Notes under the pieces: generated by a model
The model's input: only the letters and a program-made list of their open reading frames with translations
Database searches by the model: none
What the model was told of the DNA's origin: nothing
Shown: piece after piece, positions 9,086 through 17,185 of the stretch
Position numbering within the stretch: the stretch's first letter is position 1
Layout of the letters: the number at the start of each line of letters is the position of its first letter
Translations under genes and position numbers: made by a program
Assembly: GCA_934352055.1 (NCBI GenBank)
Contig: CAKRJY010000001.1
Span: 372,001 to 436,000 of the forward strand
Direction: 5' to 3'
Length of the DNA: 64,000 nucleotides
Source: an uncultured Lachnospiraceae bacterium
GTDB lineage: Bacteria > Bacillota > Clostridia > Lachnospirales > Lachnospiraceae

Positions 9086-10375
9086 TTATGGTAATGGTAA
9101 GAGCATCTTTAGTTCAAAAGTTTGTTCCGAAACATGCACACTCATCGTACCATCATAGCGTGCCAGACTGTGTTTTATACTGCGTAGTCCATAGCCATGA
9201 TAGCCGTTGTGTGGCTTTGTACTGGTCGGAAGACCATTTTTCATTTTGACCTCTCCGGTCACTGGATTGGTAATGTTAATCACAAGAAAACGATCTCTGG
9301 TAAAAATCGCAATATCAATCAGACGCATTCTTGCCTCGGAAATTTTTTCCACCGCTTCCATCGCGTTATCCACTGCATTTCCTAAAATACCATACAAATC
9401 CACCGGATCGACAAATTTCAGTTTACTGCCATCTGCAATACAATTGATCTTGATTCCTTTTGCCTGACATGCCAGACTTTTTTCCGTCAAAATGGTATCT
9501 AATACATCATTGCCTGTTTTTACAATAGCACCATAGATTTCAACCGATTTTTCCAGTTCTTTCAGATAGCGTTCCTTACTCTCATCATCAGCCACACTGC
9601 GCAATGCCTGCACCTGATGTTTGAGATCATGACATTTACGGTTGATCATATCGATATTATCACGCGTCAGTTCGTACTGTGCTTCCTGCTGTTTCATCAG
9701 CATATTCATGGTAAAGAGTTCTTTTTCCAACGCACTTTTTTTAAAAAGCTCCGACTGGATAAACAGAAGCGACACGCAGTATAGCTGTACGACCAGAAGC
9801 ACCACATAATACATAAAGTCATCAACATCCACATGTACCATGCGCATCATCTGGTCTAACATCTCAAAGGCAAGTAAAAACATAATTGCCGATGTCATCT
9901 GCCGCGGTCCAATATAATATTTCCCTTTTTCCGGCATGCGGCGTGCAATTGTCAGATAGACAAGGATATACCCAACGATATAGTATCCAACTATGCACAA
10001 AAAAATAGCTCGATCACTTCTAAATTGCTTGCCCACGCCAAGCAGAGCATATAACACGTGCCATAAATTCATAAAAAACTGTGTTGTCACCACCGACCAG
10101 ATTGCCACATAAAAAGCCGCACTCTTTCGGATTGCCACACAATAGTAGATGATGAATGGTAAGATCAGTAAGCTGAACAGCGTCAAAAAAAGCGCCGTTA
10201 TTGCCGTCTGCGGAAGCACAAGTGCCGGTCCAATCAGCAGTATGCTTCCCAAAAGCAGTCCGGAAATAAAACGACGTTCAATCGGCTCTTTTTTTCGCAA
10301 AGGAAGCATATACATAAGAGCCGCAAGCATCAAAAATACGGTTTCCATCACATTCGCATAAGACAAATAAGGCAT
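9086..10375 (-). CDS. GHKL sensor histidine kinase (AgrC/VirS-like)
   Basis: A 429-residue membrane kinase. The first ~205 residues contain about six transmembrane helices with very short loops. A coiled linker follows, with the phosphoacceptor His in KCHDLKHQVQALR (near 255) and a GHKL ATPase domain with N box NAVDNAMEA (near 325) and a G box GYHGYGLRS near the end. This class pairs with LytTR regulators and often senses peptides, though here the neighbours are glycosidases. The ATG at 10375 is preferred because AGGAGGA lies 7 bases upstream; the longer frame begins at a TTG inside that site. It follows the regulator stop by one base, so the two genes are translationally coupled. Confidence 0.88.
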   Translation of the reverse strand: MPYLSYANVMETVFLMLAALMYMLPLRKKEPIERRFISGLLLGSILLIGPALVLPQTAITALFLTLFSLLILPFIIYYCVAIRKSAAFYVAIWSVVTTQFFMNLWHVLYALLGVGKQFRSDRAIFLCIVGYYIVGYILVYLTIARRMPEKGKYYIGPRQMTSAIMFLLAFEMLDQMMRMVHVDVDDFMYYVVLLVVQLYCVSLLFIQSELFKKSALEKELFTMNMLMKQQEAQYELTRDNIDMINRKCHDLKHQVQALRSVADDESKERYLKELEKSVEIYGAIVKTGNDVLDTILTEKSLACQAKGIKINCIADGSKLKFVDPVDLYGILGNAVDNAMEAVEKISEARMRLIDIAIFTRDRFLVINITNPVTGEVKMKNGLPTSTKPHNGYHGYGLRSIKHSLARYDGTMSVHVSEQTFELKMLLPLP

Positions 10376-10376
10376 G

Positions 10377-11087
10377 CTACATTCCTCCTCCAATATATTC
10401 TGTCACTTCTTTTAAGAAATGCGCACGGTTTCGTCTGCTGATTTCCAGCCGCGAACCTGCTACATGTACAATGTTTTCCTCAATTTCGGTCACATATTTC
10501 AAATTTACCAGATACCAATGATTGCATTTTACAAAGTGATAATTCTGAAACATTTCCTCTGCGCTCTGCAATGTACCACGTTGGGAGAAGTCACCTTCCG
10601 CTGTATGATAAACCAAAAAACGATTTTCAATTTCAATGTAGTAGATATCGTTGGAATTGAGTTTTTTTATGCCGCCCGGTGTATTGATCGCAAATTCCAG
10701 ATTCCCCTGTTTTTTCTGCACACGTCCCAATGCTCTTGCCAGGCGAAAGGAAAAGCCATAATAATCAATCGGCTTTAACACAAAGTCAAGCGCACCAACC
10801 TCATAGCCTTCAATGGCATACTGCGCCATATTGGTAATGAATACCATAACCACATTGGCGTCACGCTCCCGGATCACCTTTGCCGCATCCATACCATTGA
10901 GCTGTGTCATTTCTATATCAAAAAATATGATGTCATAATGCTTCTGTGCATCGTCCACAATTTCCTGTCCATCCGTATAGGTTGTGACATCAAAGTTCAG
11001 TTGATGCTCCGTGGCATACTGCTCTATATACTGACATACCTCGTCACGATATTGTTGTTCATCTTCTACTACCGCAATCCGATACAT
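10377..11087 (-). CDS. LytTR-family response regulator
   Basis: A 236-residue regulator. The receiver domain (1-120) has acidic residues in VVEDEQ, phospho-Asp in FFDIEMTQLNG and Lys in LKPIDY. The LytTR DNA-binding domain (about 135-235) includes the YYIEIENRFLVYHT and HWYLVNLKYV segments typical of the fold. It is first in an operon with the GHKL kinase. Proposed targets, from sequence only, are the matching direct repeats upstream of the GH2 gene (9045-9074) and the GH3 gene (14287-14316), which flank this operon on both sides. No such repeat was seen in its own promoter region. Confidence 0.9.
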   Translation of the reverse strand: MYRIAVVEDEQQYRDEVCQYIEQYATEHQLNFDVTTYTDGQEIVDDAQKHYDIIFFDIEMTQLNGMDAAKVIRERDANVVMVFITNMAQYAIEGYEVGALDFVLKPIDYYGFSFRLARALGRVQKKQGNLEFAINTPGGIKKLNSNDIYYIEIENRFLVYHTAEGDFSQRGTLQSAEEMFQNYHFVKCNHWYLVNLKYVTEIEENIVHVAGSRLEISRRNRAHFLKEVTEYIGGGM

Positions 11088-11167
11088 TACTTACGTCCTT
11101 TCTCCACCTTTTTCTATATATAATGCACGATTTTTTCGAAATAAGCAACTTTTCTCATCACCAAAAA

Positions 11168-11205
11168 AATCTGGAGCACATCTTTTTACGGATATGCTCC
11201 AGATT
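11168..11205 (-). terminator. Intrinsic terminator of the GH3 gene
   Basis: An 11-bp perfect stem (AATCTGGAGCA/TGCTCCAGATT) followed on the minus strand by a seven-T run. It sits 23 bases beyond the GH3 stop and insulates the downstream two-component operon. Confidence 0.88.
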
Positions 11206-11227
11206 ATTTTAATTCATATTTACCTTT

Positions 11228-14203
11228 TTATTTATTCTTGCGTGCTTTCTTTACTTCCTGGAAAGTTATGTAAGCATCGCTCTTTTTAAAGGTTTTCTTT
11301 TTCTTAATGAAGAGTACAAGTGATACGATAAACAAAAGAATAAAGATGATCATAACTACTTTTACTTTTGTTACAAGGCCAAGTTCTACTGCCTTCACCT
11401 GTGTATTTTCACCAATGCCATTCATAGCAACGGAATTAGCCAACGCATATAAGTTATGGTGACATGCTTCCTTCATTGCTGCTACGATTACTGGATCGTT
11501 TTCATACTTCGGCAACTGCTTCGTAACATATGGAAGCATAGCATCGAAAGTAGAAACACCACCGGCAACAACACCGTCTGCACCGTTTACATACTCTGTC
11601 AAAACATTATCTGTAATGGTTAAGCCCTGACTTCCCCACTCGTTACGTAAGATACCTGTCATAAGTCCCTTGTTTGCGCCAGACCAGATTGCACCCCAAC
11701 GTGTGTAAGCAGTCATAACACCGCCGCCATTTCCTTCCTCGATTGGAGCCTGGAATGCCTTCAAGTAAACTTCTCTGGCTGCCTGTTCCGGAAGCCATAC
11801 ACCAAGACCGATTCGATCCTGCTCGCAGTCATTCAAAGCAAAGTGCTTCATAACTACATGAACACCCTTAGATTCGATTGCTGCTACTTCGTAAAGTGAC
11901 ATTTCTCCTGATAAGAAACCGTCTTCTGAATAGTATTCAAAGTTACGTCCACCATATGGTACACGGTGAATGTTATTTCCCGGTCCGTACAGAACTGCAA
12001 CATTTGCAGATAAGCAGTTGTTACCAATAACCTTACCGATTTCTGTCATAAGATCACGGTTAAAGGTTGCTGCCATAACATCTTCTGAAGTAAATGCTGT
12101 TGCCTTCATTTCAGAAGAATTTGCATTAAACAGAGATGCTGTCAATCCCTGAGGTCCATTCTCATCACGAGAACCCGGTGCCTGTACCGATTCTACCGGC
12201 ATTGTCCAGTGGAAAGAGTCACCAATCAAAGATACCATCTCATCAAATGTCAACTGGTCAAGTAATGCATCCCACTGTGGATCATCATAATCCAGACCAA
12301 TCATATCGTAAAGTGTCAATTCCTGAGCTGCGCCAAGCGTTGGCATTTCCATCTCTTCATAGTCAGCTGGATCGTACTGTACTAACTGTAAATCATCGAT
12401 CAACTGCTCTGTAAGTGCAATCTTAACTGTCTCAGATGGCCATGTGCCTTCCCAGTCATTACGGCTTACATACGTAATTTCCTGGTCGCTTCCTTCGTAA
12501 AGGTTTAAGTCAGAATCAGATAACTGATTTGTGATTTCTGTTCCATTTGCAGATACAGCATATGTTGTTGTATCTAAAGCAGGATTTTCCCAAGAGCCAA
12601 CAAGTGATGCATCTCCTGTTCCATCCATTCCATTGTCTGCACTATAACCCTTTGCAGTCAGGATATTATTGATTGCGTTATGTGCATCTGTTGCTGCAGT
12701 GAAGTAGTAAGTTCCTGCATCTAAAATATAAGTTTCTGCGCCATATGCATCATAAGATGCGATATCAGCACCATCCACAACCATCTCTAATTCCTGAGAT
12801 TCGCCTGGTGCAAGTTCTTTTGTCTTGTCAAATCCAACAAGAGCTACAGAAGCTTTTTCTACCTTGTTTTCTACATCGTAAGCAGTGTATGGAGACTGTA
12901 CATAAAGCTGTACGGTTTCCTTACCGGCTACATCACCTGTATTTGTTACCGTAACTTTTGCATGATACTGATGGCCTGTCTCATCATAGGTCAGGCTATA
13001 GTTGCTATATGCAAATGTTGTATAAGAAAGACCATAACCAAATGGGTATGCTACTGTATCGCTGTATGTGTAATCACCAGCGTTACCGCTCTTCATAACC
13101 GCATCTTCGTATCTTGTCTCATAATACTTGTATCCAACGTAGATACCTTCCTGGTAAACCATGTAAGTATCTGCGCTATCTGGAATTAATCCTTCTTTGT
13201 ATCCTTCGTACTGCACTGGTGTAAAGTTTGCCATTGCAGGAGATGAATAGTTATCGTAGCAATAAGTATCTACCAGGCTACCAGATGGATTTACTTTACC
13301 TGCTAAAATATCAGCAACTGCGTTGATTCCGCTGATACCAACATCACCAATCCAAAGAGCAGCATCGATGTCATATGTATTGTCTTTTAAGAAATCTACC
13401 TGTAAAGCATTTGCAGAGTTGATTAAGAGAACAACCTTCTTAATCTTTCCATCTTTTTTCATCTGTGCGAGATTGGAAAGCATTTCTTTCTCATTCTCAT
13501 CCAATGCCAGATAGTTGTCTTCTGCATAGCTTGCATCAGAGCCTTCTCCACCTACACGTGAAATCATAGCAAGTGCAGCATCGCCATACTTTTCTACAGA
13601 CTTTTTCACATCATCTGTGTAAACATTCCATGGTACTTCCGACGTTGTTGCAGAAGATGTTGTAACAACACCACCACGGTCAGAACCATAAGAAGCACCA
13701 TCGCCTGATTCATAGAAATCCCATAACTTTTCATTTACAGAAAATCCAGATTTCTCCAATGCATCCTTCCATGTATCTGCTGTAGAAGCATCAATATTTC
13801 CTGATCCTGTTCCACCGTAAACAAGGTTTACACTGGAATTTGAAAATGTGCTGACTTTTGATCCTTCTTTCAAAGGAAGTGCATTATTTTCATTCATCAG
13901 AAGTGTTGCGCCTTCTGCTTCTACACGCTGGCAAAGGTCTTCGCCGTATGCCACCATATCATCCACCGAATCAAAATCCGATGTGTAATACTGTGCGTTT
14001 TCATCCTCATTTTCTAATTTCCAGAAAGTACCGCCCATTCTAGCAGCTAATGTATTGTCGAACATAGAACAAAATACAAAAATCACGATAAACACAATCG
14101 CGAAGATAGCCGAGAAAATGCTCATACCTTTCCAAGGACGGATCGCACGATGTTTTGCCTTTTTAAAGGCTTTTTTCGATTGTTTCCATTCTTTCTTATC
14201 CAT
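11228..14203 (-). CDS. Domain-swapped GH3 glycosidase anchored by both ends
   Basis: A 991-residue GH3 enzyme with reversed domain order. After a basic cytoplasmic start and a membrane helix (about 25-47), the usual C-terminal alpha/beta domain comes first (about 60-370), then a fibronectin-III-like region (about 400-500), and only then the catalytic barrel (about 680-930). The barrel shows the GH3 motifs KHFALND and the nucleophile Asp in LTITDNV. A second membrane helix (about 945-965) and a lysine-rich tail close the protein. Both termini are predicted cytoplasmic by the positive-inside rule, placing the enzyme outside on a double anchor. Permuted GH3 beta-glucosidases are known from Clostridia and bifidobacteria. 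Substrate unknown. AGGAGGA precedes the ATG. Confidence 0.88.
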   Translation of the reverse strand: MDKKEWKQSKKAFKKAKHRAIRPWKGMSIFSAIFAIVFIVIFVFCSMFDNTLAARMGGTFWKLENEDENAQYYTSDFDSVDDMVAYGEDLCQRVEAEGATLLMNENNALPLKEGSKVSTFSNSSVNLVYGGTGSGNIDASTADTWKDALEKSGFSVNEKLWDFYESGDGASYGSDRGGVVTTSSATTSEVPWNVYTDDVKKSVEKYGDAALAMISRVGGEGSDASYAEDNYLALDENEKEMLSNLAQMKKDGKIKKVVLLINSANALQVDFLKDNTYDIDAALWIGDVGISGINAVADILAGKVNPSGSLVDTYCYDNYSSPAMANFTPVQYEGYKEGLIPDSADTYMVYQEGIYVGYKYYETRYEDAVMKSGNAGDYTYSDTVAYPFGYGLSYTTFAYSNYSLTYDETGHQYHAKVTVTNTGDVAGKETVQLYVQSPYTAYDVENKVEKASVALVGFDKTKELAPGESQELEMVVDGADIASYDAYGAETYILDAGTYYFTAATDAHNAINNILTAKGYSADNGMDGTGDASLVGSWENPALDTTTYAVSANGTEITNQLSDSDLNLYEGSDQEITYVSRNDWEGTWPSETVKIALTEQLIDDLQLVQYDPADYEEMEMPTLGAAQELTLYDMIGLDYDDPQWDALLDQLTFDEMVSLIGDSFHWTMPVESVQAPGSRDENGPQGLTASLFNANSSEMKATAFTSEDVMAATFNRDLMTEIGKVIGNNCLSANVAVLYGPGNNIHRVPYGGRNFEYYSEDGFLSGEMSLYEVAAIESKGVHVVMKHFALNDCEQDRIGLGVWLPEQAAREVYLKAFQAPIEEGNGGGVMTAYTRWGAIWSGANKGLMTGILRNEWGSQGLTITDNVLTEYVNGADGVVAGGVSTFDAMLPYVTKQLPKYENDPVIVAAMKEACHHNLYALANSVAMNGIGENTQVKAVELGLVTKVKVVMIIFILLFIVSLVLFIKKKKTFKKSDAYITFQEVKKARKNK

Positions 14204-14242
14204 AAAAATCCTCCTAACCAGTCACACACTTTGACTTGTTAC

Positions 14243-14260
14243 ACACATTTTAAAATGTGT
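14243..14260. promoter_or_regulatory. Perfect 18-bp palindrome over the GH3 -10 region
   Basis: ACACATTTTAAAATGTGT is a perfect inverted repeat that covers the proposed -10 box (TAAAAT) and start site of the GH3 promoter. This position suits a repressor operator. No candidate protein can be named. Confidence 0.5.
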
Positions 14261-14316
14261 AACCATATTGTACAATGAATTTTACCTAAGTGGTACTTTT
14301 TTTGGTGTATATGGTA
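14247..14316 (-). promoter_or_regulatory. GH3 promoter with LytTR-type direct repeats
   Basis: On the minus strand, TACCATATA (14308-14316) and TACCACTTA (14287-14295) are spaced 21 bp. Then follow 11 bp, a -35 TTGTAC (14270-14275), 17 bp and a -10 TAAAAT (14247-14252). All spacings equal those of the GH2 promoter at 9005-9074, and the proximal repeat differs by one base. This supports shared control by the LytTR regulator encoded between the two enzymes. Confidence 0.7.
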
Positions 14317-14318
14317 AA

Positions 14319-15668
14319 TCACGCGTGCATTTTACCTTTTTCCATAACAAGCCGACATTGTTTTTTGTAAAGCAGATATCCTGTTGTCGTTGTAATCACT
14401 TCCGTCAACGGATAAGTCATCCAAAATGTATTAAGTCCAAAATGCGCTAACAGCCAGCCTAGAGGCACAAACAAAAAGACCGTCCGCACAATGGTAAGCA
14501 TGGAACTTTTGCCCCACGCACCGATTGCCTGAAAATAAACCGGATAAATGAGCGATGTGACAAGCGGCAGAAAGCTCAGCCCAATCCACCGGAATGCCAC
14601 AATACCGATTTCTATTACCAACGGATCCTTTGAGAAGAAGGACAACAGCTGTCCCGGAATGGTCTCGAAACATAGTGTTCCCACTGCCATCAATGCCATT
14701 CCTAAAAGTACCGCATCCAGCAATGTTTTTTTACAGCGATCATAACGTGCTGATGCATAATTGTAAGATAACACCGGTACAATGCAAGTCTGCATTGCAC
14801 CTAGCGGAATAAAGAATATGGACTGCCACTTATAATACAGACCTAACACCGTCACCGCCTGATCTGAAAATTGTTTTAAAATCAAATTAAATCCAAAAAT
14901 ATAAAACGTATATGCTGACTGCATTAAGATATTAGGAAATCCGCAGGCATAAATCCGTCGCACATATCTTGGATATACGCTTAATTTCGGTGATTTCCGA
15001 TAGCCCTTTTTCATAACAACCAAAGCAGCGACCATCTGTCCACATACCGTTGCTATGGCGGCTCCGGTTATCCCCATTGCCGGCAAACCAAACATACCAA
15101 AAATCAGAATCGGGTCTAACACAATATTGGTAAGCGCACCTAGAATCTGCGCCACGGTCGGGGTGACCATATCCCCTTCCGCCTGTAACACTTTGGTCCA
15201 CATACTCTCCAAAAAAAGTCCGAAGCTAAAGACACAGACAATTCTTCCATAAATGGTCACTTGTCGTATCACTTCTGTGGAACTGGTCGACAATCTGGCA
15301 AACCCCGGCATGATAAAAAAGCAGATTGTCGCAAAAACAATCCAATTTCCCAAACCGATAAGTGCCGCCGTTCCTGCCACTTCCTTTGCCTCTTTTTCAT
15401 CCCCTAGTCCCATAAAATGCGGAATTAAGGTATTAATCCCTACGCCGGTTCCTACGGCAAGCGCAAGCATCAGCAGCTGCAATGGATAAATAATCGACAA
15501 TGCTGTCAGCCCTGCCTCTGAATATCTTCCTATAAAAAAACTGTCAATAATATTATACAAAGCCTGAATCAGCTGTGCTGCCATCACCGGCGGTGCCAAC
15601 CGCAGCAGAATATGCATAATCTTATCTTGTCCAAAATCAATACTGTTTTTTCCTACTGTCTTCTTCAA
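14319..15668 (-). CDS. MATE-family multidrug/metabolite exporter
   Basis: A 449-residue protein with about 12 transmembrane helices in two homologous halves and the MATE opening pattern LAPPVMAAQLIQALYNIID near residue 25. MATE transporters exchange cations for drugs or metabolites. The only in-frame start before a stop is a TTG at 15668, with AAGGGGAA about 11 bases upstream; an ATG 18 codons in would cut into the first helix region, so TTG is preferred. It sits upstream of the GH3 gene but that gene has its own promoter. Substrate unknown. Confidence 0.85.
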   Translation of the reverse strand: MKKTVGKNSIDFGQDKIMHILLRLAPPVMAAQLIQALYNIIDSFFIGRYSEAGLTALSIIYPLQLLMLALAVGTGVGINTLIPHFMGLGDEKEAKEVAGTAALIGLGNWIVFATICFFIMPGFARLSTSSTEVIRQVTIYGRIVCVFSFGLFLESMWTKVLQAEGDMVTPTVAQILGALTNIVLDPILIFGMFGLPAMGITGAAIATVCGQMVAALVVMKKGYRKSPKLSVYPRYVRRIYACGFPNILMQSAYTFYIFGFNLILKQFSDQAVTVLGLYYKWQSIFFIPLGAMQTCIVPVLSYNYASARYDRCKKTLLDAVLLGMALMAVGTLCFETIPGQLLSFFSKDPLVIEIGIVAFRWIGLSFLPLVTSLIYPVYFQAIGAWGKSSMLTIVRTVFLFVPLGWLLAHFGLNTFWMTYPLTEVITTTTGYLLYKKQCRLVMEKGKMHA

Positions 15669-15781
15669 CTTCTTTGTCGCTTCCCCTTATGTTCTACCAA
15701 AATCAATTTATTATGATAACATATATTTTTCTCAATACATAGTGCTCCTTTTGCATAATTCTCAGTGAATATAAAAAACGC

Positions 15782-15810
15782 CGGATATAGGGAAATGCAT
15801 CCTATATCCG
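15782..15810 (-). terminator. Intrinsic terminator of the PBECR4-like gene unit
   Basis: A perfect 10-bp stem (CGGATATAGG/CCTATATCCG) followed on the minus strand by GCGTTTTTTAT. It closes the transcription unit that begins at the promoter at 16741-16769. Confidence 0.85.
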
Positions 15811-15829
15811 ACGATTTTACAGTTCTTAT

Positions 15830-15898
15830 TTATCTGGCTTTTTCTCTTGCTTCCATTTCCGCTCGAATCCACCCTGTCAAACTCATATCTTTCACCAT
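15830..15898 (-). CDS. Possible 22-residue peptide overlapping the PBECR4-like gene end
   Basis: A short frame, MVKDMSLTGWIRAEMEAREK plus two more residues, whose ATG overlaps the stop region of the upstream gene (ATGGTGA arrangement), as in translationally coupled genes. It ends before the terminator at 15782-15810. Composition is helical and charged. There is no separate ribosome-binding site beyond the overlapping GAGGAA, so it may be spurious. If real, it would be the last gene of the toxin-like unit. Confidence 0.35.
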   Translation of the reverse strand: MVKDMSLTGWIRAEMEAREKAR

Positions 15899-16518
15899 TT
15901 TGATTCCTCATCCACTAAAATCATTTCAGACACTTCATCGCTCACCCTGAGTTCATGAATACTCTGATTCTTTGCAAGATATGTACAGTTATTATAATGC
16001 TGTTCTTTATAGTGTTTTGAAAAAATAGCAAGCACCTTATTTGTTGGTTGTGATAGTTTCCTGACATCCTCCTTGTACAAGGTAACCGGAAAATCTGTTT
16101 TCTTTCCAGTTCTAAATCCAACACTTAAAACCGCTTTAGCATCTCCTACAAAATAATCAGCCCTGATGCAGATTCCACTATTGATAAAATCTCCAATCAT
16201 ACAATGATGATATAGAAGCTCTGCGAGATATGGTAACACCATCAATTTCTGTTGTACTTTTCCTTTATTATCAATTTCAAAATCATACTCAGAAAGTTTT
16301 GACTCTAGACAAGCAGCATAAAATTGTTGTGCAGACAATCTTGTTTTCACCCCCGTCATATGTAAAAAGTTCATATCCCGGAATCCTACATCTACTGTCT
16401 TTATATATTTCCCTTCCCGATATACAATTAGAAAATGTTTATCATTCAGTTTTTCTTCGTATTGCTTTGCAGCTTCTATCATAATCTTTAAAGCTGCTTT
16501 CTTATCATATTTCGCCAT
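15892..16518 (-). CDS. PBECR4-like putative nuclease, possible toxin
   Basis: A 208-residue soluble protein. Segments such as DMNFLHMTGVKTRLSAQQFY (about 48-67), the MIGDF patch and NNCTYLAKN (about 175) resemble, from memory, the PBECR4 group, phage-associated proteins predicted to share the barnase/EndoU/colicin E5/RelE-like RNase fold. The assignment is by pattern only, and no catalytic residues can be named with certainty. Its setting is toxin-like: a consensus promoter, a ~200-base RNA with repeated hairpins, and a strong terminator ending about 20 bases before this ATG, as in type III toxin-antitoxin loci. GGGG lies 5 bases before the start. Alternatively it is a phage remnant with an unrelated leader RNA. 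Confidence 0.6.
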   Translation of the reverse strand: MAKYDKKAALKIMIEAAKQYEEKLNDKHFLIVYREGKYIKTVDVGFRDMNFLHMTGVKTRLSAQQFYAACLESKLSEYDFEIDNKGKVQQKLMVLPYLAELLYHHCMIGDFINSGICIRADYFVGDAKAVLSVGFRTGKKTDFPVTLYKEDVRKLSQPTNKVLAIFSKHYKEQHYNNCTYLAKNQSIHELRVSDEVSEMILVDEESKW

Positions 16519-16537
16519 TCATACCCCATTAATTTCA

Positions 16538-16565
16538 AAAAGGTTGCCCTTTCGGACAACCTTTT
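16538..16565 (-). terminator. Terminator between the repeat RNA and the PBECR4-like gene
   Basis: On the minus strand, AAAAGGTTGTCC and GGGCAACCTTTT pair around a GAAA tetraloop with one G-U pair, followed by a fifth T. It would stop most transcripts just upstream of the gene. In type III toxin-antitoxin loci a terminator at this place sets an excess of antitoxin RNA over toxin mRNA. Confidence 0.85.
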
Positions 16566-16734
16566 CTCTTTCTTCTGATGCTGATTTTTCTGTTGTCTGC
16601 CAACCATCCGCCTCTCTATGTGCGGCTTAACTGTGGAGTTTTTCTGTTGCTCCCCAACCTGCCAGCCTACGAACTGGCTAAAATGTCAGATTTTTAAGGT
16701 GTCAGCACACCCAGATAGACTCATCTATCTCTGT
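16538..16734 (-). ncRNA. Structured RNA with three hairpin-pseudoknot units (putative antitoxin RNA)
   Basis: The predicted transcript (~197 nt) opens with a perfect 7-bp hairpin with UGAG loop (16713-16730). Three units of 52-54 nt follow, at 16685-16712, 16635-16659 and 16580-16605. Each has a short stem-loop followed by a 7-base A-rich stretch ending in AAAAA. Unit 2 forms a clean H-type pseudoknot: GUUG/CAAC enclosing GGGAG, whose GGAG pairs with CUCC after AGAAAAA. Unit 3 has the same GUUG/CAAC stem and AGAAAAA linker with a weaker second stem; unit 1 keeps the plan but no clear second stem. Hairpins at 16661-16678 and 16608-16626 separate the units and a terminator ends the RNA. This resembles type III antitoxin arrays. 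It has no coding potential. Confidence 0.6.
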
Positions 16735-16740
16735 ACTATT

Positions 16741-16769
16741 ATTATATGAATTGGCTTCTTTTATGTCAA
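16741..16769 (-). promoter_or_regulatory. Consensus sigma-A promoter of the repeat RNA
   Basis: TTGACA (16764-16769), exactly 17 bp, then TATAAT (16741-16746) on the minus strand: a full consensus match, implying strong transcription of the RNA that follows. Confidence 0.9.
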
Positions 16770-16794
16770 GATGAGTAAACATTTTTTTGCAGCA

Positions 16795-17070
16795 TTATAT
16801 CTTTGTAATATCATGAACCAGCCATTTGCCATCGGTTTCTTTGAGTAGAAGGCTTCCTGTAAATTTCTGCAAGCCATCCTCTGTCATATCATCGCCATAA
16901 TATTTCTGCACCCACACATCCAGATCCTCCTGTCCAGAAATCTGACGAAAACTATCTACCATAGCCTCATCCACCGAAAAGATTGTTGTAAGCAAATGCT
17001 CCGCTGTTTTTGTCTTATCCTCTGTGCCACCTGATAGATGCCCTCCGGTACTTCCTGTCCGGGCTGCAAT
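16795..17070 (-). pseudogene. C-terminal fragment of an unidentified secreted or lipoprotein-like gene
   Basis: An open frame reads a linker rich in Gly, Ser and Thr (TGSTGGHLSGGTEDK) and then ~70 residues ending TGSLLLKETDGKWLVHDITKI, typical of the end of an NTF2-like or DUF-type extracytoplasmic domain. There is no start with a ribosome-binding site; the frame runs back into the rhamnulokinase fragment in another phase. I read it as the tail of a gene whose front was lost. Family not recognised. Confidence 0.5.
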
Positions 17071-17079
17071 TTGCTGTCT

Positions 17080-17183
17080 TTAATTCCGTTCCCATCAAAG
17101 ACCATGTGCCGGAACTGATATAGAGCGCATCGTCCGACATGCTCGGCACTGCCATGACCGCCGATTCCGTATCATGTGTTGCA
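17080..17183 (-). pseudogene. Rhamnulokinase (rhaB) internal fragment
   Basis: About 35 codons read ATHDTESAV and ALYISSGTWSLMGTEL, matching the conserved ATP-binding core of L-rhamnulokinases (HDTASAV...SSGTWSLMG). Both ends are missing: upstream it joins the stop of the small gene at 17186-17425, downstream the frame runs into unrelated sequence. No other rhamnose gene is present. It marks a deletion or rearrangement scar. Confidence 0.65.
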
Positions 17184-17185
17184 AA

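Noticed and set aside
15892..16518. ToxN/AbiQ-family assignment for the gene after the repeat RNA
   Set aside because: The sequence shows none of the ToxN/AbiQ N-terminal patterns I know; PBECR4-like segments fit better.
16580..16712. PreQ1-type riboswitch as explanation of the small pseudoknots with A-rich linkers
   Set aside because: The loops are only about five bases, much smaller than preQ1-I loops, and the motif is repeated; the tandem layout before a terminator and toxin-like gene fits an RNA antitoxin better.
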